DNA of 64,000 nucleotides from Cylindrospermum sp. NIES-4074 (GCA_003994795.1 AP018269.1:4117677-4181676), one strand, 5' to 3'; positions 46,220-55,187 are shown, numbered from the stretch's first letter. Made by a program: numbers and translations. Notes: a model not told the origin generated them from the sequence alone.

Positions 46220-46551
46220 ATTTCCTCTATTTCTATTTCTTTAATTTTTAGTTCTTCGCCGCTGATTAAATCTAATTCTCTGCTGCCACAATTACATATA
46301 CCAAAAGGTTGTTCTAATAGGACTTTTGCACCGCATTGGCGACATTTTGCTAAACCGGGTATTTCTCGAATTTCTAATTTAGCGCCTTCGAGAAGGGTAT
46401 CTTTAGCGCAGATATCAAAGCAAAATTGCACGGCGTCGGGCATGATAGCTGATAGTTTGCCAATTTCTAATAATACTCTTTGCACTTTTTGCCCTTTGGC
46501 GTGTTCGGTGACGATGGCAATTATGTTTTGTGTTATTCCTAGTTCGTGCAT
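46210..46551 (-). CDS. hypA: Hydrogenase nickel incorporation protein HypA
   Basis: The 113-residue metallochaperone starts MHELGITQNIIAIV, in which His2 is the conserved nickel ligand. The zinc site is CRQCGAKVLLEQPFGICNCG (CxxC...CxC). It hands nickel to the hydrogenase large subunit together with HypB. The stop overlaps hypB's start by 10 bases, which couples their translation. Length and arrangement are normal for HypA. Confidence 0.95.
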   Translation of the reverse strand: MHELGITQNIIAIVTEHAKGQKVQRVLLEIGKLSAIMPDAVQFCFDICAKDTLLEGAKLEIREIPGLAKCRQCGAKVLLEQPFGICNCGSRELDLISGEELKIKEIEIEEICV

Positions 46552-46569
46552 ATAATTTATTTGTTTTTA

Positions 46570-46636
46570 AACGAACCGCAAAGGACGCAAAGGGCGCAAA
46601 GGTAAGAAAGAAAAGTAAGAGGGTAAGAGGGTAAGT
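46570..46636 (-). repeat. CGCAAAGG repeat in the hypE-hypA spacer
   Basis: AACGAACCGCAAAGGACGC followed by AAAGGGCGCAAAGG and a G-rich run fills the 86-base spacer. Close relatives occur in the hypD-hypC spacer (49352) and hypF-NHL spacer (52151), so one repeat family has been inserted in three spacers of one operon. Confidence 0.8.
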
Positions 46637-46637
46637 T

Positions 46638-47741
46638 TTAACAGATTCTTGGTAGTTGGTCGCCAACAAGCATATCAAGAATACGTTCTGCACCGAAGGT
46701 GGTTTTTAATAATACAATTCCTTGAGGTGAGGGGATGACTTCGCCAATAATACAAGCGTCTTTTCCGGCGGGGTGTGATTTCATTGCTGATAAAACTGTG
46801 TTAGCATTTTCAGCGCTTACCACTACTACTAATTTACCTTCGTTTGCTAAATATAAGGGGTCTAAACCCAGAATTTCACAAACTCCTTTTACTTCTTCTC
46901 TTATTGGTAGAGATTGGTCGTTAAGACGAATTCCTACGTTAGAAGTTAGGGCGAATTCATTTAAGACTGTGGCTAAACCGCCGCGTGTGGCGTCGCGCAT
47001 GGCATGGACTTGAGGGCATACTTTGAGGATAGTTTCTACTAAATCATGTAATGGCTGACAGTCACTTTGTATATTAGTTTCTAGTGCTAATTCTCCACGG
47101 GCTATTAAAATTGCTGCCCCATGATTTCCCAATTCTCCATTAATAATTACTACGTCTCCTGGTTGAATATTGTGGGCAGAAATAGCAACTCCGGCGGGAA
47201 TGATGCCAATTCCAGCGGTGTTAATAAAAAGTTTATCGGCAGCACCACGATGGACAACTTTTGTGTCACCTGTGACAATTTGCACGCCAGCTTTTTGTGC
47301 TGCTGTTTTCATACTTACTGCAACACGTCGCAAGGTTTCCACGGGTAGTCCTTCTTCTAAAATGACGCTACAGGTAAGATATAAAGGTTTAGCACCACTG
47401 ACAGCTAAATCATTAATAGTGCCATTTATAGCTAATTCACCAATATCACTACCAGGAAAAAATAACGGGTCTACAACATAAGAATCAGTGGTAAAGGCAA
47501 GTCTATCGCCATGTTGTAGAAGACTGGCTAAATTGAAGGTTGCTTGGTCTTCTAATTGAGAAAGAATTGGATTATCAAAGTTATTGACAAAGATATCATC
47601 AATCAAATCGCGCATCGCTTTTCCACCGCTACCATGTGCGAGGTTGATATGAGTATCTCGCACTTTACCCTGGCGACGGCGGACTTGTTCAATTTTTTGA
47701 AATAGGGTATTTTGAACTGAGTTATTAGGGGAAAGTTCCAT
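46638..47741 (-). CDS. hypE: Hydrogenase maturation protein HypE
   Basis: HypE dehydrates a carbamoyl group on its own C-terminal cysteine to make the cyanide ligand of the [NiFe] site, with HypF as donor. The C-terminus DQLPRIC ends in the required cysteine. ATP-binding landmarks are INLAHGSGGKAMRDLI, FTTDSYVVDPLFFPGSDIG, VVTGDTKVV-like IVTGDTKVV and MRDATRGGLATVLNE. The 367 residues include about 30 extra at the N-terminus before the usual start. The gene lies 86 bases before hypA in the same operon. Confidence 0.95.
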   Translation of the reverse strand: MELSPNNSVQNTLFQKIEQVRRRQGKVRDTHINLAHGSGGKAMRDLIDDIFVNNFDNPILSQLEDQATFNLASLLQHGDRLAFTTDSYVVDPLFFPGSDIGELAINGTINDLAVSGAKPLYLTCSVILEEGLPVETLRRVAVSMKTAAQKAGVQIVTGDTKVVHRGAADKLFINTAGIGIIPAGVAISAHNIQPGDVVIINGELGNHGAAILIARGELALETNIQSDCQPLHDLVETILKVCPQVHAMRDATRGGLATVLNEFALTSNVGIRLNDQSLPIREEVKGVCEILGLDPLYLANEGKLVVVVSAENANTVLSAMKSHPAGKDACIIGEVIPSPQGIVLLKTTFGAERILDMLVGDQLPRIC

Positions 47742-47871
47742 GTTTAAATGACTTTGATTTGTGGCTGTTAAAGTTTGAGAAATAAAGTTTTTTGTTGATG
47801 GAGTTGTGTTACGCTATTGCTAACACACCCTACTGGTTTGGTAAGATTAAAATAAAGGTTCTTGTGGGGTG

Positions 47872-47912
47872 GGCGTCTCGCCCGCCCAAAACAGGCGAGA
47901 CGCCTGTTCTAC
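47872..47912. repeat. GGCGTCTCGCC palindrome in the hypE upstream spacer
   Basis: GGCGTCTCGCC (47872-47882) and GGCGAGACGCC (47893-47903) form an 11-base hairpin. The right part, read on the minus strand, matches a copy inserted within the hypF coding sequence (51220-51244) at 24 of 25 positions. A further relative is at 58257. Confidence 0.85.
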
Positions 47913-47928
47913 TTTTTATGGATGAGTT

Positions 47929-48144
47929 TTATTGACCTTTCTCAATGTGCCTTCCACCATGTTTATCAATATGTAATTGACCCCCAACTGCCCAATTTTC
48001 TCGCTCAAATTCGTCTATATGAACTGTAACCCACTCAGGCTTAGTTCCTAAAGCTGAAACAAGGGCATCGGTAACAGCTTGCGCTATTTGACGCTTTTTT
48101 TCTATGGAGTGTCCTTTGGCAATTTGAACGGTGACAAATGGCAT
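47929..48144 (-). CDS. 4-oxalocrotonate tautomerase-like protein within the hyp operon
   Basis: The 71-residue protein starts MPFVTVQIAKGHSIEKKRQI. After removal of Met the N-terminal proline is the catalytic base of the tautomerase family, and the basic residues that follow match the pattern. Its place between hypD and hypE, with the same strand and short gaps, suggests co-transcription. Such a gene is also known at this place in Nostoc hyp operons. Its role in hydrogenase maturation is not established and could be unrelated. Confidence 0.75.
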   Translation of the reverse strand: MPFVTVQIAKGHSIEKKRQIAQAVTDALVSALGTKPEWVTVHIDEFERENWAVGGQLHIDKHGGRHIEKGQ

Positions 48145-48186
48145 ATAACTTTTCCTCTGAGGTGTTTATACTTTTGGTAGAGGCAA

Positions 48187-49335
48187 TTAAGCAATAGTAA
48201 ATTTGGGTTTTTCAACCATTGTTTTCTTGGCAATAGTAGAGAGTCGCCCATATTTGTAATAAGCTGCACAAGCACCTTCAGAAGATACCATGCAAGTGCC
48301 AATTGGGGTTTCGGGAGTGCAAGCTGTGCCAAATACTTTGCATTGCCAAGGCTTTAATACTCCTTTGAGAATTTCGCCGCATTGACACGCTTTATGATCG
48401 GCAACTTTGACGTTAGGAATTGTATATTTAACTTCGGCGTCAAATTGTGCGTATTCGTCCCGAATTTTTAAGCCAGAATTGGGAATTTCACCTAAGCCCC
48501 GCCAATCAAAGTTTTCACGCACTGCAAAAACTTTATTCATGGCTTCTAGAGATACGGAATTACCCGCATTTTCTACTAGGCGATTATATTGGTTTTCTAC
48601 TTCACAGCGATTTTCTATTAACTGCTGTAACAGCATCCAAATTGATTGGAATATATCTAAGGGTTCAAAGCCAGAAACGACTATTGGTTTATGATATTTT
48701 TGAGAAATAAATTGATATGGGTCTGTGCCAATTACCATGCTGACATGACCTGGCCCGATAAATCCATCTAATTGTAAATCGGGATTTTCTAGTAGTGCTT
48801 GGAGGGCGGGAATTACGAGGACGTGGTTGGAAAACATACTAAAGTTAGGGATGTTTTCATCTGCTGCTTGCAGGATGGTGAGGGCGGTGCTGGGGGCGGT
48901 GGTTTCAAAGCCTAGTGCGAAAAAGACTATTTCTCTGTCGGGGTTGTCTCTAGCGATTTGTAGGCTGTCTAGGGGTGAGTAAACCATGCGGATGTCTGCA
49001 CCTGTGGCCCTGGCTTGCAGCAGGCTGGTTTGGGAACCGGGAACTCGCATGGCGTCGCCAAAGGTGGTAAAAATGATGTTAGGATTTTGGGAGATGGCGA
49101 TCGCATCATCTATTCTTCCTTTGGGCATGACGCACACCGGACAGCCAGGCCCATGAATCAATTCGATGCTATCAGGTAAGATTTCTTCAATGCCATATTT
49201 AAAAATAGAATGGGTATGACCACCGCATACTTCCATTATTTTGATATGCTTTCCTAGCTGTTGGCTTAATTTGGCGATTTCTCGGCGTAAGGCTTCGGCT
49301 TTTTCAGGTTGGCGGAATTCATCAACGTATTTCAT
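48187..49335 (-). CDS. hypD: Hydrogenase maturation protein HypD
   Basis: HypD builds the Fe(CN)2CO unit with HypC. Landmarks are IMEVCGGHTHSIFKYG, HGPGCPVCVMPKGRID, ALGFETTAPSTAL, and the [4Fe-4S] cysteine region near the C-terminus, PWQCKVFGTACTPETPIGTC. The 382 residues are standard. The stop is 42 bases before the tautomerase gene, and hypC lies 91 bases upstream across a repeat-bearing spacer. Confidence 0.96.
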   Translation of the reverse strand: MKYVDEFRQPEKAEALRREIAKLSQQLGKHIKIMEVCGGHTHSIFKYGIEEILPDSIELIHGPGCPVCVMPKGRIDDAIAISQNPNIIFTTFGDAMRVPGSQTSLLQARATGADIRMVYSPLDSLQIARDNPDREIVFFALGFETTAPSTALTILQAADENIPNFSMFSNHVLVIPALQALLENPDLQLDGFIGPGHVSMVIGTDPYQFISQKYHKPIVVSGFEPLDIFQSIWMLLQQLIENRCEVENQYNRLVENAGNSVSLEAMNKVFAVRENFDWRGLGEIPNSGLKIRDEYAQFDAEVKYTIPNVKVADHKACQCGEILKGVLKPWQCKVFGTACTPETPIGTCMVSSEGACAAYYKYGRLSTIAKKTMVEKPKFTIA

Positions 49336-49351
49336 GGGTTAGGAATTTTTT

Positions 49352-49417
49352 AACGAACCGCAAAGGACGCAAAGGACGCGAAGGAAGAAGGAAGAAGGAA
49401 GAAGGAAGAAGGAAGAA
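49352..49417 (-). repeat. CGCAAAGG repeat and GGAAGAA heptamer array
   Basis: AACGAACCGCAAAGGACGCA is followed by a second AAAGGACGCG unit and five copies of GGAAGAA (49383-49417) in the hypC-hypD spacer. The heptamer array is a typical short tandem repeat of heterocystous cyanobacteria. Confidence 0.85.
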
Positions 49418-49426
49418 AGAGAAAAT

Positions 49427-49687
49427 TTAACTACTAATTGCTGTTTGTGCGTCTGCTATTTCTTGCAATAGTTGTAATGTTTCGGCGGCTTCTTTTTCGT
49501 TAATTCTGTTCATGGCAAAGCCGACATGAATTAATACCCAATCTCCTATACAAGTTTCGGGGGGATGTTGTTCGTCAACGATGCAAGCTATGTTTACTTC
49601 GCGTTTGACTCCACCAATATCCACAATGGCTAGTTTGTGGTTGGGGTTGGTGATTTCTATAATTTGTCCGGGAATTCCTAAGCACAT
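49427..49687 (-). CDS. hypC: Hydrogenase maturation chaperone HypC
   Basis: The 86-residue protein starts MCLGIPGQIIEI, where Cys2 is the residue that carries the iron unit and binds the hydrogenase large subunit. VDIGGVKREVNIACIVDE and IGDWVLIHVGFAMNRI complete the family pattern. It works with HypD. The gene follows hypF by 45 bases, and the operon continues to hypD. Confidence 0.96.
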   Translation of the reverse strand: MCLGIPGQIIEITNPNHKLAIVDIGGVKREVNIACIVDEQHPPETCIGDWVLIHVGFAMNRINEKEAAETLQLLQEIADAQTAISS

Positions 49688-49732
49688 TTTTATTTTACTG
49701 TTTTTAGAGTTGAGAACGGCAGAGAATGCTTG

Positions 49733-52114
49733 TTAGCGAGTAATTGATTTTGCAGCAGCGATGATGGCTTGTCCCAAAGATAAACCGCCATCGTTGGCAG
49801 GAATTAAGCTGTGAGTAATTACGGAAATTTCTAATTTTTGTAAGCGTTTGGTAACTTGTTCTAATAAAATCCGATTTTGAAATACTCCTCCTGTTAAAGC
49901 AACTTGATTAATGCGGTTTTCTTGGGCAAGTTGCTTAACCATCTGTACAATAGACGTAGCTAAACCTCTATGAAATTTGGCAGCTATGACTGATTGAGGA
50001 ATCTGCTGCTGTAAGTCGTTGAGTAAAGCTTGCCACATGGGCGAAGAGTCTATAAAATAAATCCTATCTAAAAAGTCTAATTTAAAGGGGTAGTTTAACG
50101 TTTCTTTATCATTTTTTAAGCTATTGATATCGACTATAGCCTCCATTGCCATCGCGGCCTGTCCTTCATAGCTACATTCTTCTCGAAAAATACCAAGTGC
50201 CCCTGCTACTGCATCAAACAACCGCCCCACAGATGAAGCTGGGGGCGAGTTAATCCCTTTTTCTATTAGCTGATTGAGTAGTTTTAATGGCTTTTGTTCT
50301 AGAAAATTTAATATTTCTAAATCACCGTATTTTTGTTGTAATTCTTCCCAAGTAAATGCTGATATCAATTGCGCGTAGGTGTTCCGCCAAGGCTGATAGA
50401 TTGCTTGTGTGCCGCCAATAATTGGCGCTGGTTTAAATGTTGCAAGACGCTGAAAATGACGGTAATCAGCTAATAGAAATTCTCCACCCCAAATTGTGTC
50501 ATCTTCACCATAACCTAAGCCATCAAAAGCGATACCTAAAATTGGTGGTGAATTTAGAGAAATGCCATTTTCTGCCATACAAGCGGCAATATGGGCGTGA
50601 TGATGTTGGATGTGATCAAGTTTGATTTGATTAGCACTTGCAAGTTGTTTACCAATTTTTGTTGAAAGATATTCCGGGTGTTGATCAATAGCAATAATTT
50701 CTGGTTGATGCTGAAACAAATTTAAGTACAAATTCAGCGTATCTTGATAGGCATTAAAAGCCGCAGCATTTTCTAAATCTCCTAAATGTTGAGAGATTAT
50801 TGCTTCACCTTTTCGCAATAGGCAGAAGGTATTTTTTAACTCACTACCCATTGCTAAAATTGGCGAAATATTATCAAATCCTGGTGGTAAACTAATCGAT
50901 GCTGGTGCATATCCTCTGGCGCGGCGAATGGTTTGTACTTTATCACCAACAACCCTCACCACTGAATCATCTACCCGGTTAATAATTTCCCGATTGTGTA
51001 AGAGAAAATAATCAGCAATTTTATTTAACTTTTCTCGTGCTTCTTCATTATTAATACATTGTGGTTCATCAGCCAAATTACCACTTGTTAAAATAATTGG
51101 GCGATTCATCCGCCTAAGAATTAAATGATGTAATGGCGTATAAGGTAGCATAAAACCAAGGGTATTTTGCCCTGGTGCGACCGATGCCGCAATGCTAAAA
51201 TATTTATGATTTTCTTCCCGTAGAACAGGCGTATCGCCTGTTTTCTTATCTAGTAAAACAATCGGTGCAGCAGGACTAGTTAATAATTCTTTCTCTTGAT
51301 CATTAATAGTGCAATATTCCGCAATTACTGTTATATCTCGTGCCATTAAAGCAAAGGGTTTGTGATAGCGCTTTTTGCGTTGACGCAGTTTTTGCACTGC
51401 TGTTTCTTGTGTCGCATCGCAAGCAAGATGAATACCACCTAACCCTTTAATTGCTACAATTTCGCCTTTTTGCAAGAGGGTACAAACAGCATCAACATCA
51501 TCTAACATGGAGAACATGGAAGCGGTAACTGGTTTACCATCAGCACGTTCTAACCAAGCTTGAGGGCCGCAAATATGACAAGCTATAGGTTGGGCATGAA
51601 AGCGGCGATTTTCAACATCGTTATATGCTTTTGTACATTCTGAACACATGGCAAAATCTGCCATGCTGGTGTTATTTCTGTCGTAAGGAATGGCACGAAT
51701 AATACTCAGACGGGGGCCGCAATGAGTGCAATTTGTAAAGGGGTAACGATAAAAACAGCTAAAAGGATCAAATATTTCTTGTTGACACTGGGGACAAGTA
51801 GCAGCATCAGGGGTAACTTCTGTTTTGACTGTGTTACTAACACTATGAGAAATTACAAAATTGTCAAAGTTAAATTGACCTGTATAGGGAGTGCGGATTA
51901 TTTGGTTAATTTTGGCTAATGGTGGACATTCTTGCTGTAATTTGGTGATAAATTCTGTTAGTTCTGCCTCACTTCCAGATGCCCGAATTAAGACGCCTTG
52001 ACCATCATTACATACATCACCACGTAACCCACAAGCCTTTGCTAAACGATATACGGTAGGGCGAAAACCTACCCCCTGAACTGTGCCGCGAATTCTAATT
52101 TCTTCAATTGCCAT
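49733..52114 (-). CDS. hypF: Carbamoyltransferase HypF
   Basis: HypF converts carbamoyl phosphate and ATP to a carbamoyl group passed to HypE. The N-terminal acylphosphatase domain reads IRGTVQGVGFRPTVYRLA. Two zinc-finger-like sites are in residues 107-183 (CPQC, CTHCG, CSEC, CHICG). A YrdC domain covers about 205-390 (AIKGLGGIHLACDAT) and a Kae1-like domain about 410-785 (HHHAHIAACMAENG, ALTGGVFQNRILLEQV). The 793 residues include about 10-20 extra around residues 291-305, in which a palindromic repeat (51220-51244) is encoded as KTGDTPVL. Confidence 0.95.
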   Translation of the reverse strand: MAIEEIRIRGTVQGVGFRPTVYRLAKACGLRGDVCNDGQGVLIRASGSEAELTEFITKLQQECPPLAKINQIIRTPYTGQFNFDNFVISHSVSNTVKTEVTPDAATCPQCQQEIFDPFSCFYRYPFTNCTHCGPRLSIIRAIPYDRNNTSMADFAMCSECTKAYNDVENRRFHAQPIACHICGPQAWLERADGKPVTASMFSMLDDVDAVCTLLQKGEIVAIKGLGGIHLACDATQETAVQKLRQRKKRYHKPFALMARDITVIAEYCTINDQEKELLTSPAAPIVLLDKKTGDTPVLREENHKYFSIAASVAPGQNTLGFMLPYTPLHHLILRRMNRPIILTSGNLADEPQCINNEEAREKLNKIADYFLLHNREIINRVDDSVVRVVGDKVQTIRRARGYAPASISLPPGFDNISPILAMGSELKNTFCLLRKGEAIISQHLGDLENAAAFNAYQDTLNLYLNLFQHQPEIIAIDQHPEYLSTKIGKQLASANQIKLDHIQHHHAHIAACMAENGISLNSPPILGIAFDGLGYGEDDTIWGGEFLLADYRHFQRLATFKPAPIIGGTQAIYQPWRNTYAQLISAFTWEELQQKYGDLEILNFLEQKPLKLLNQLIEKGINSPPASSVGRLFDAVAGALGIFREECSYEGQAAMAMEAIVDINSLKNDKETLNYPFKLDFLDRIYFIDSSPMWQALLNDLQQQIPQSVIAAKFHRGLATSIVQMVKQLAQENRINQVALTGGVFQNRILLEQVTKRLQKLEISVITHSLIPANDGGLSLGQAIIAAAKSITR
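51220..51244 (-). repeat. Palindromic repeat inserted within hypF coding sequence
   Basis: The 25 bases starting GTAGAACAGGCGTATCGCCT match 47888-47912 (reverse complement) at 24 of 25 positions. They lie in-frame within hypF and encode residues 291-298. Confidence 0.85.
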
Positions 52115-52150
52115 ACAGCAGTCTTATCTGATTTATAGTAATTTTTTTAT

Positions 52151-52205
52151 AACGAACCGCAAAGGTCGCAAAGATCGCAAAGAAGAGAAGAGAAGAGAAG
52201 GCAAG
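52151..52205 (-). repeat. CGCAAAGG repeat in the NHL-hypF spacer
   Basis: AACGAACCGCAAAGGTCGCA is followed by AAGATCGCAAAG and AGAAG pentamers. It is the third copy of the repeat family within this operon. Confidence 0.8.
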
Positions 52206-52224
52206 ATAATATAGATTTTATTAA

Positions 52225-53436
52225 TCATTTAGGATTCCGATAGTTAAACTGCCACAGCAAAATTCGGTTGTTTCCAGAGTCAGCTATGACGGCAGTTTTG
52301 CCACATATTTTGATGCCGTAGCACCAATTTAAGCTATCTCGCTTTGGTAGTCCAAAGTTACGATTTTCACCTTTACTTTGAAAGTCATTCTGTCCTGCGA
52401 GGGCATCTGCTAAACTACCCTGTAATGATAAAATTGATTCTGGCTTTTTCCATCCTAGCAAGCGCGAATTGGCTGTGTCTGCAACTACTAATAAATCATC
52501 AGTAGTGCTTACACCATAAGGCATACTCAAGCTACTAGCACTAGGAAAATAAACTCCTTGATTCATTTCTACAACATCAAAGTTTTTTTGTCCTAACACT
52601 ACTGCACAAGGGGTATTATTTTCTGTGGGCATTTCTTGCCAAATCATTATCCGGTGATTACCCGCATCAGTGACAACCAAATGTTCTCCCCAAAAGGCGA
52701 TATCGTGACACCATCGCATACTCGCTGCTGAGGCTGAAGCGCCGCCGTTTTCATTGCGAGATATCATGTCTGGTTGTCCCAAAACTAAATCAGCCGGTTG
52801 ACCATTTTCTGTGGGTAATTGCTGCCAAATCAACAACCGACGATTTCCTGTATCGGCAACAAATAGCCGTCCTTGATGATAGAAAACACCATAAGGCCAG
52901 TGCATACTATTAGCAGATGATTGCTGAGTTCCCCTGTTTGGTTCATTATCAATAAAGTTAGCTTGACCTAATACTAAATCGGCGGGAACATTACTATCTT
53001 CTGGTAATTTTTTCCAAATTAAAATTCGGTGATTCCAAGCATCTGCTACTGCTAATCCTTCCCCACAAGCACAAACACCAGTTGGAACATTTAAGGTGGT
53101 TCTTCCTGGCGTACTTTTGGCATTTTGTCCTTCATGATTAAAGTCTGGTTGTCCAATTACCCAGTCAGCAGGTTGACTATCTTTGGTGGGTAAATTGCGC
53201 CATCCTAATAAGCGATGATGTCCTGTATCTGATACCCATAATGGCCCAGATTCTGATAACAAACAAGCGCCACGAGGGCCAAACATTGTTGAGGAACTGG
53301 GTAATATAGGTATTGCTAATTTTTCTGGTTCGATAATATTGCCTAAAATCACCTCTGCACCTTGAGGTGAGAGGAGCAAATTTTGGAGTTTTTCTGTAAG
53401 TTTCGATGGGGGATTAATGTTGATTGAATTATACAT
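52225..53436 (-). CDS. NHL-repeat beta-propeller protein of the extended hyp operon
   Basis: The 403-residue protein contains several copies of a motif of the form VADxxNHRxLxWxxLP: VSDTGHHRLLGWRNLPT, VADAWNHRILIWKKLPE, VADTGNRRLLIWQQLPT, VTDAGNHRIMIWQEMPT, and two more. Six NHL units would form one beta-propeller. No signal peptide is visible. A protein of this type lies upstream of hypF in Nostoc and its transcription with the hyp genes has been reported, but the biochemical role is unknown. It follows the NifU/Rieske gene by 16 bases. Confidence 0.85.
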   Translation of the reverse strand: MYNSININPPSKLTEKLQNLLLSPQGAEVILGNIIEPEKLAIPILPSSSTMFGPRGACLLSESGPLWVSDTGHHRLLGWRNLPTKDSQPADWVIGQPDFNHEGQNAKSTPGRTTLNVPTGVCACGEGLAVADAWNHRILIWKKLPEDSNVPADLVLGQANFIDNEPNRGTQQSSANSMHWPYGVFYHQGRLFVADTGNRRLLIWQQLPTENGQPADLVLGQPDMISRNENGGASASAASMRWCHDIAFWGEHLVVTDAGNHRIMIWQEMPTENNTPCAVVLGQKNFDVVEMNQGVYFPSASSLSMPYGVSTTDDLLVVADTANSRLLGWKKPESILSLQGSLADALAGQNDFQSKGENRNFGLPKRDSLNWCYGIKICGKTAVIADSGNNRILLWQFNYRNPK

Positions 53437-53452
53437 TAATTATTGAGGCTGT

Positions 53453-54319
53453 TTAATTTTGCATCTTTACAAAAACGTTATCACTCTTAATTCGTACTTC
53501 ATATAATTGAAGAAAAACTTCAGGGGCAGTTAAACATTCACCTGTTTCTAAGTTATATTGAAATTCATGAACGGGACAGGTGAGAATTGCGTTTTCTACC
53601 TTGCCTCTATCTAGGGGATATCCTAAATGAGTACAGGCATTGCGGTAACAGGTAATATTATCACCTTGACGATATAAAATCAGGGATTTATCGGCAATTT
53701 GTACTGCTAATACGCTAGATTCGGTAACTTCATTTACAGTTGCCACTTTTACCCAATAGGTTTCTATTGTTGAAGAAAATGGACTTATTACACTAGAATT
53801 AGTTGGATTAACAACAGGGCTATTATTGACCGCAACTACTTGGGTAATTTCTGGACAATGCTTTTTAATTGCCTGTTCAATTCCTTGAGATAGAGTCAAA
53901 GTAGAAGCAGGGCAACTACTACAAGTTCCTATTAATTTAACTTCGACTATATCAGGTGGTTTAATTGCCACTAGTTCTACATCCCCGTTATGGCTTTTTA
54001 AGCCGGGACGAACTTCTTCTAAGGCTATTTGAATGCGTTCTAAAAGTGGAGGTGTTGGTGGTTTTACTAAGTCGTGATAAAGCAAAACTGCATACACTAA
54101 TTCATCAGCTACGGCATGACGCAAAGCTGACATTGATTCTTGCTTGAGGTTTTTAATCAAGTTTGTTAAAGCTGCTTTGTGTAAGGCTTCAATTGCCCTT
54201 TTAAGTCCTACAGCTACACACCGCTGGCTTTCATCCCATTCAGATATAATTGCCTCAAAGCGATTGATTTCTTGAACTAATTCTTCAAGTGTGGGTGTTT
54301 GGGGAATCTGTGTGATCAT
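53453..54319 (-). CDS. NifU C-domain fused to a Rieske domain, extended hyp operon
   Basis: The 288-residue protein has an N-terminal helical part (1-90), a NifU-type Fe-S scaffold domain (about 100-170, LIGTCSSCPASTLTLSQGIE with CxxC), and a C-terminal Rieske ferredoxin domain (about 185-285, CTHLGYPLDRG and CPVHEFQYN, with CxH and CxxH ligands for a [2Fe-2S] cluster). It could assemble or supply Fe-S clusters for HupS or a maturation step. Homologues lie upstream of hypF in Nostoc. The role is inference. Confidence 0.85.
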   Translation of the reverse strand: MITQIPQTPTLEELVQEINRFEAIISEWDESQRCVAVGLKRAIEALHKAALTNLIKNLKQESMSALRHAVADELVYAVLLYHDLVKPPTPPLLERIQIALEEVRPGLKSHNGDVELVAIKPPDIVEVKLIGTCSSCPASTLTLSQGIEQAIKKHCPEITQVVAVNNSPVVNPTNSSVISPFSSTIETYWVKVATVNEVTESSVLAVQIADKSLILYRQGDNITCYRNACTHLGYPLDRGKVENAILTCPVHEFQYNLETGECLTAPEVFLQLYEVRIKSDNVFVKMQN

Positions 54320-54661
54320 TGATTGTTTTTAAATATTGAATATTGCTGAATAAAAATACTCGTTGCAAGAATCATAGTTGATGATTTAGAACTATAAATA
54401 AAGACTGATGTAGAAGAATACTTTTTGGTTGGTGGTTAAAACCTTGAAGATCCCCCCAACCCACGCCAGTTCGCACAATGGGGCGGCAGTCCGCACAACG
54501 GGGGGAACCCCCGCAAGCGACTGACTCCCCTTAAAAAGGGGGGCTTAACTTCTGAAATTTGATTTTTAGCTGAAAAGTATTGCACTAATAAACATAGTTA
54601 ATTCATCTGTGTTTATCTGTGGTTACATTTTCATAAAATTGATTTTTACTCAACACCCCAC
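54320..54661. other. Intergenic region with a repeat-type hairpin
   Basis: The 342 bases between two genes of the operon include a G/C-rich block (about 54451-54548) with inverted repeats such as CCCCCCAACCC, GGGGGGAACCCCC and CCCCTTAAAAAGGGGGG. This block is a dispersed repeat of the type seen at about 40418 and 58168. No gene is visible; it may hold an internal promoter. Confidence 0.6.
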
Positions 54662-54886
54662 TCATTTCATTTTGAAATCTTTAAGGAGAAATGGCATAAT
54701 TGCGCCAGTCACTAAGCTAGATACTGTAATTGGTATATAGAAGGGTAAATTAAATTGTGCTAGTGACACTAATAACAGCGAACCGATGCTAATACCAATT
54801 GTGGTTTGACGGATAAATTGCAAGGGGTCGCGCAGTAGCTTTCCTTTAAAAAATAACTTGGCGGAGAACCACCCTATTTCTAACAT
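54662..54886 (-). CDS. Small membrane protein of the extended hyp operon (1)
   Basis: The 74-residue protein starts MLEIGWFSAKLFFKGKLLRD and contains two hydrophobic stretches (about 28-45, TIGISIGSLLLVSLAQF, and 49-66). The C-terminus is basic (KDFKMK). It lies eight bases downstream of the 88-residue membrane protein on the same strand, so the two are translated together. Homologues lie at the same place upstream of hypF in Nostoc genomes. Function unknown. Confidence 0.75.
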   Translation of the reverse strand: MLEIGWFSAKLFFKGKLLRDPLQFIRQTTIGISIGSLLLVSLAQFNLPFYIPITVSSLVTGAIMPFLLKDFKMK

Positions 54887-54894
54887 AATTCCTC

Positions 54895-55161
54895 CTAGTT
54901 ATTTGTTAATAAATTCAGCACAATCAGCCCTAAAATTATGGCGGGAATAACGCCAGCGGGAGCAAATAAGCTACCTAGCATTGCAGAAAATTGATAACCT
55001 ATATCTTTCCCAGCTAGGAACATTCCGCCAATAGCACCACCAATCATTGATAAGATTGTGGCTAGGATTACCCAGACAAATTCTGTGGTTAAGTTCAGTT
55101 CACCAGATGCTAAACTTGTAAGAAAATGCTTTAGTTCTGGACTAGTGAAAATTTCGCTCAT
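54895..55161 (-). CDS. Small membrane protein of the extended hyp operon (2)
   Basis: The 88-residue protein has two hydrophobic segments at about 25-47 (FVWVILATILSMIGGAIGGMFL) and 63-85 (FAPAGVIPAIILGLIVLNLL). Together with the 74-residue neighbour it may form a small membrane complex. It begins 26 bases after the TPR gene. Role in hydrogenase function unknown. Confidence 0.75.
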   Translation of the reverse strand: MSEIFTSPELKHFLTSLASGELNLTTEFVWVILATILSMIGGAIGGMFLAGKDIGYQFSAMLGSLFAPAGVIPAIILGLIVLNLLTNN

Positions 55162-55187
55162 TCTGTGCTATTCCTCAGTAAAAAAAT

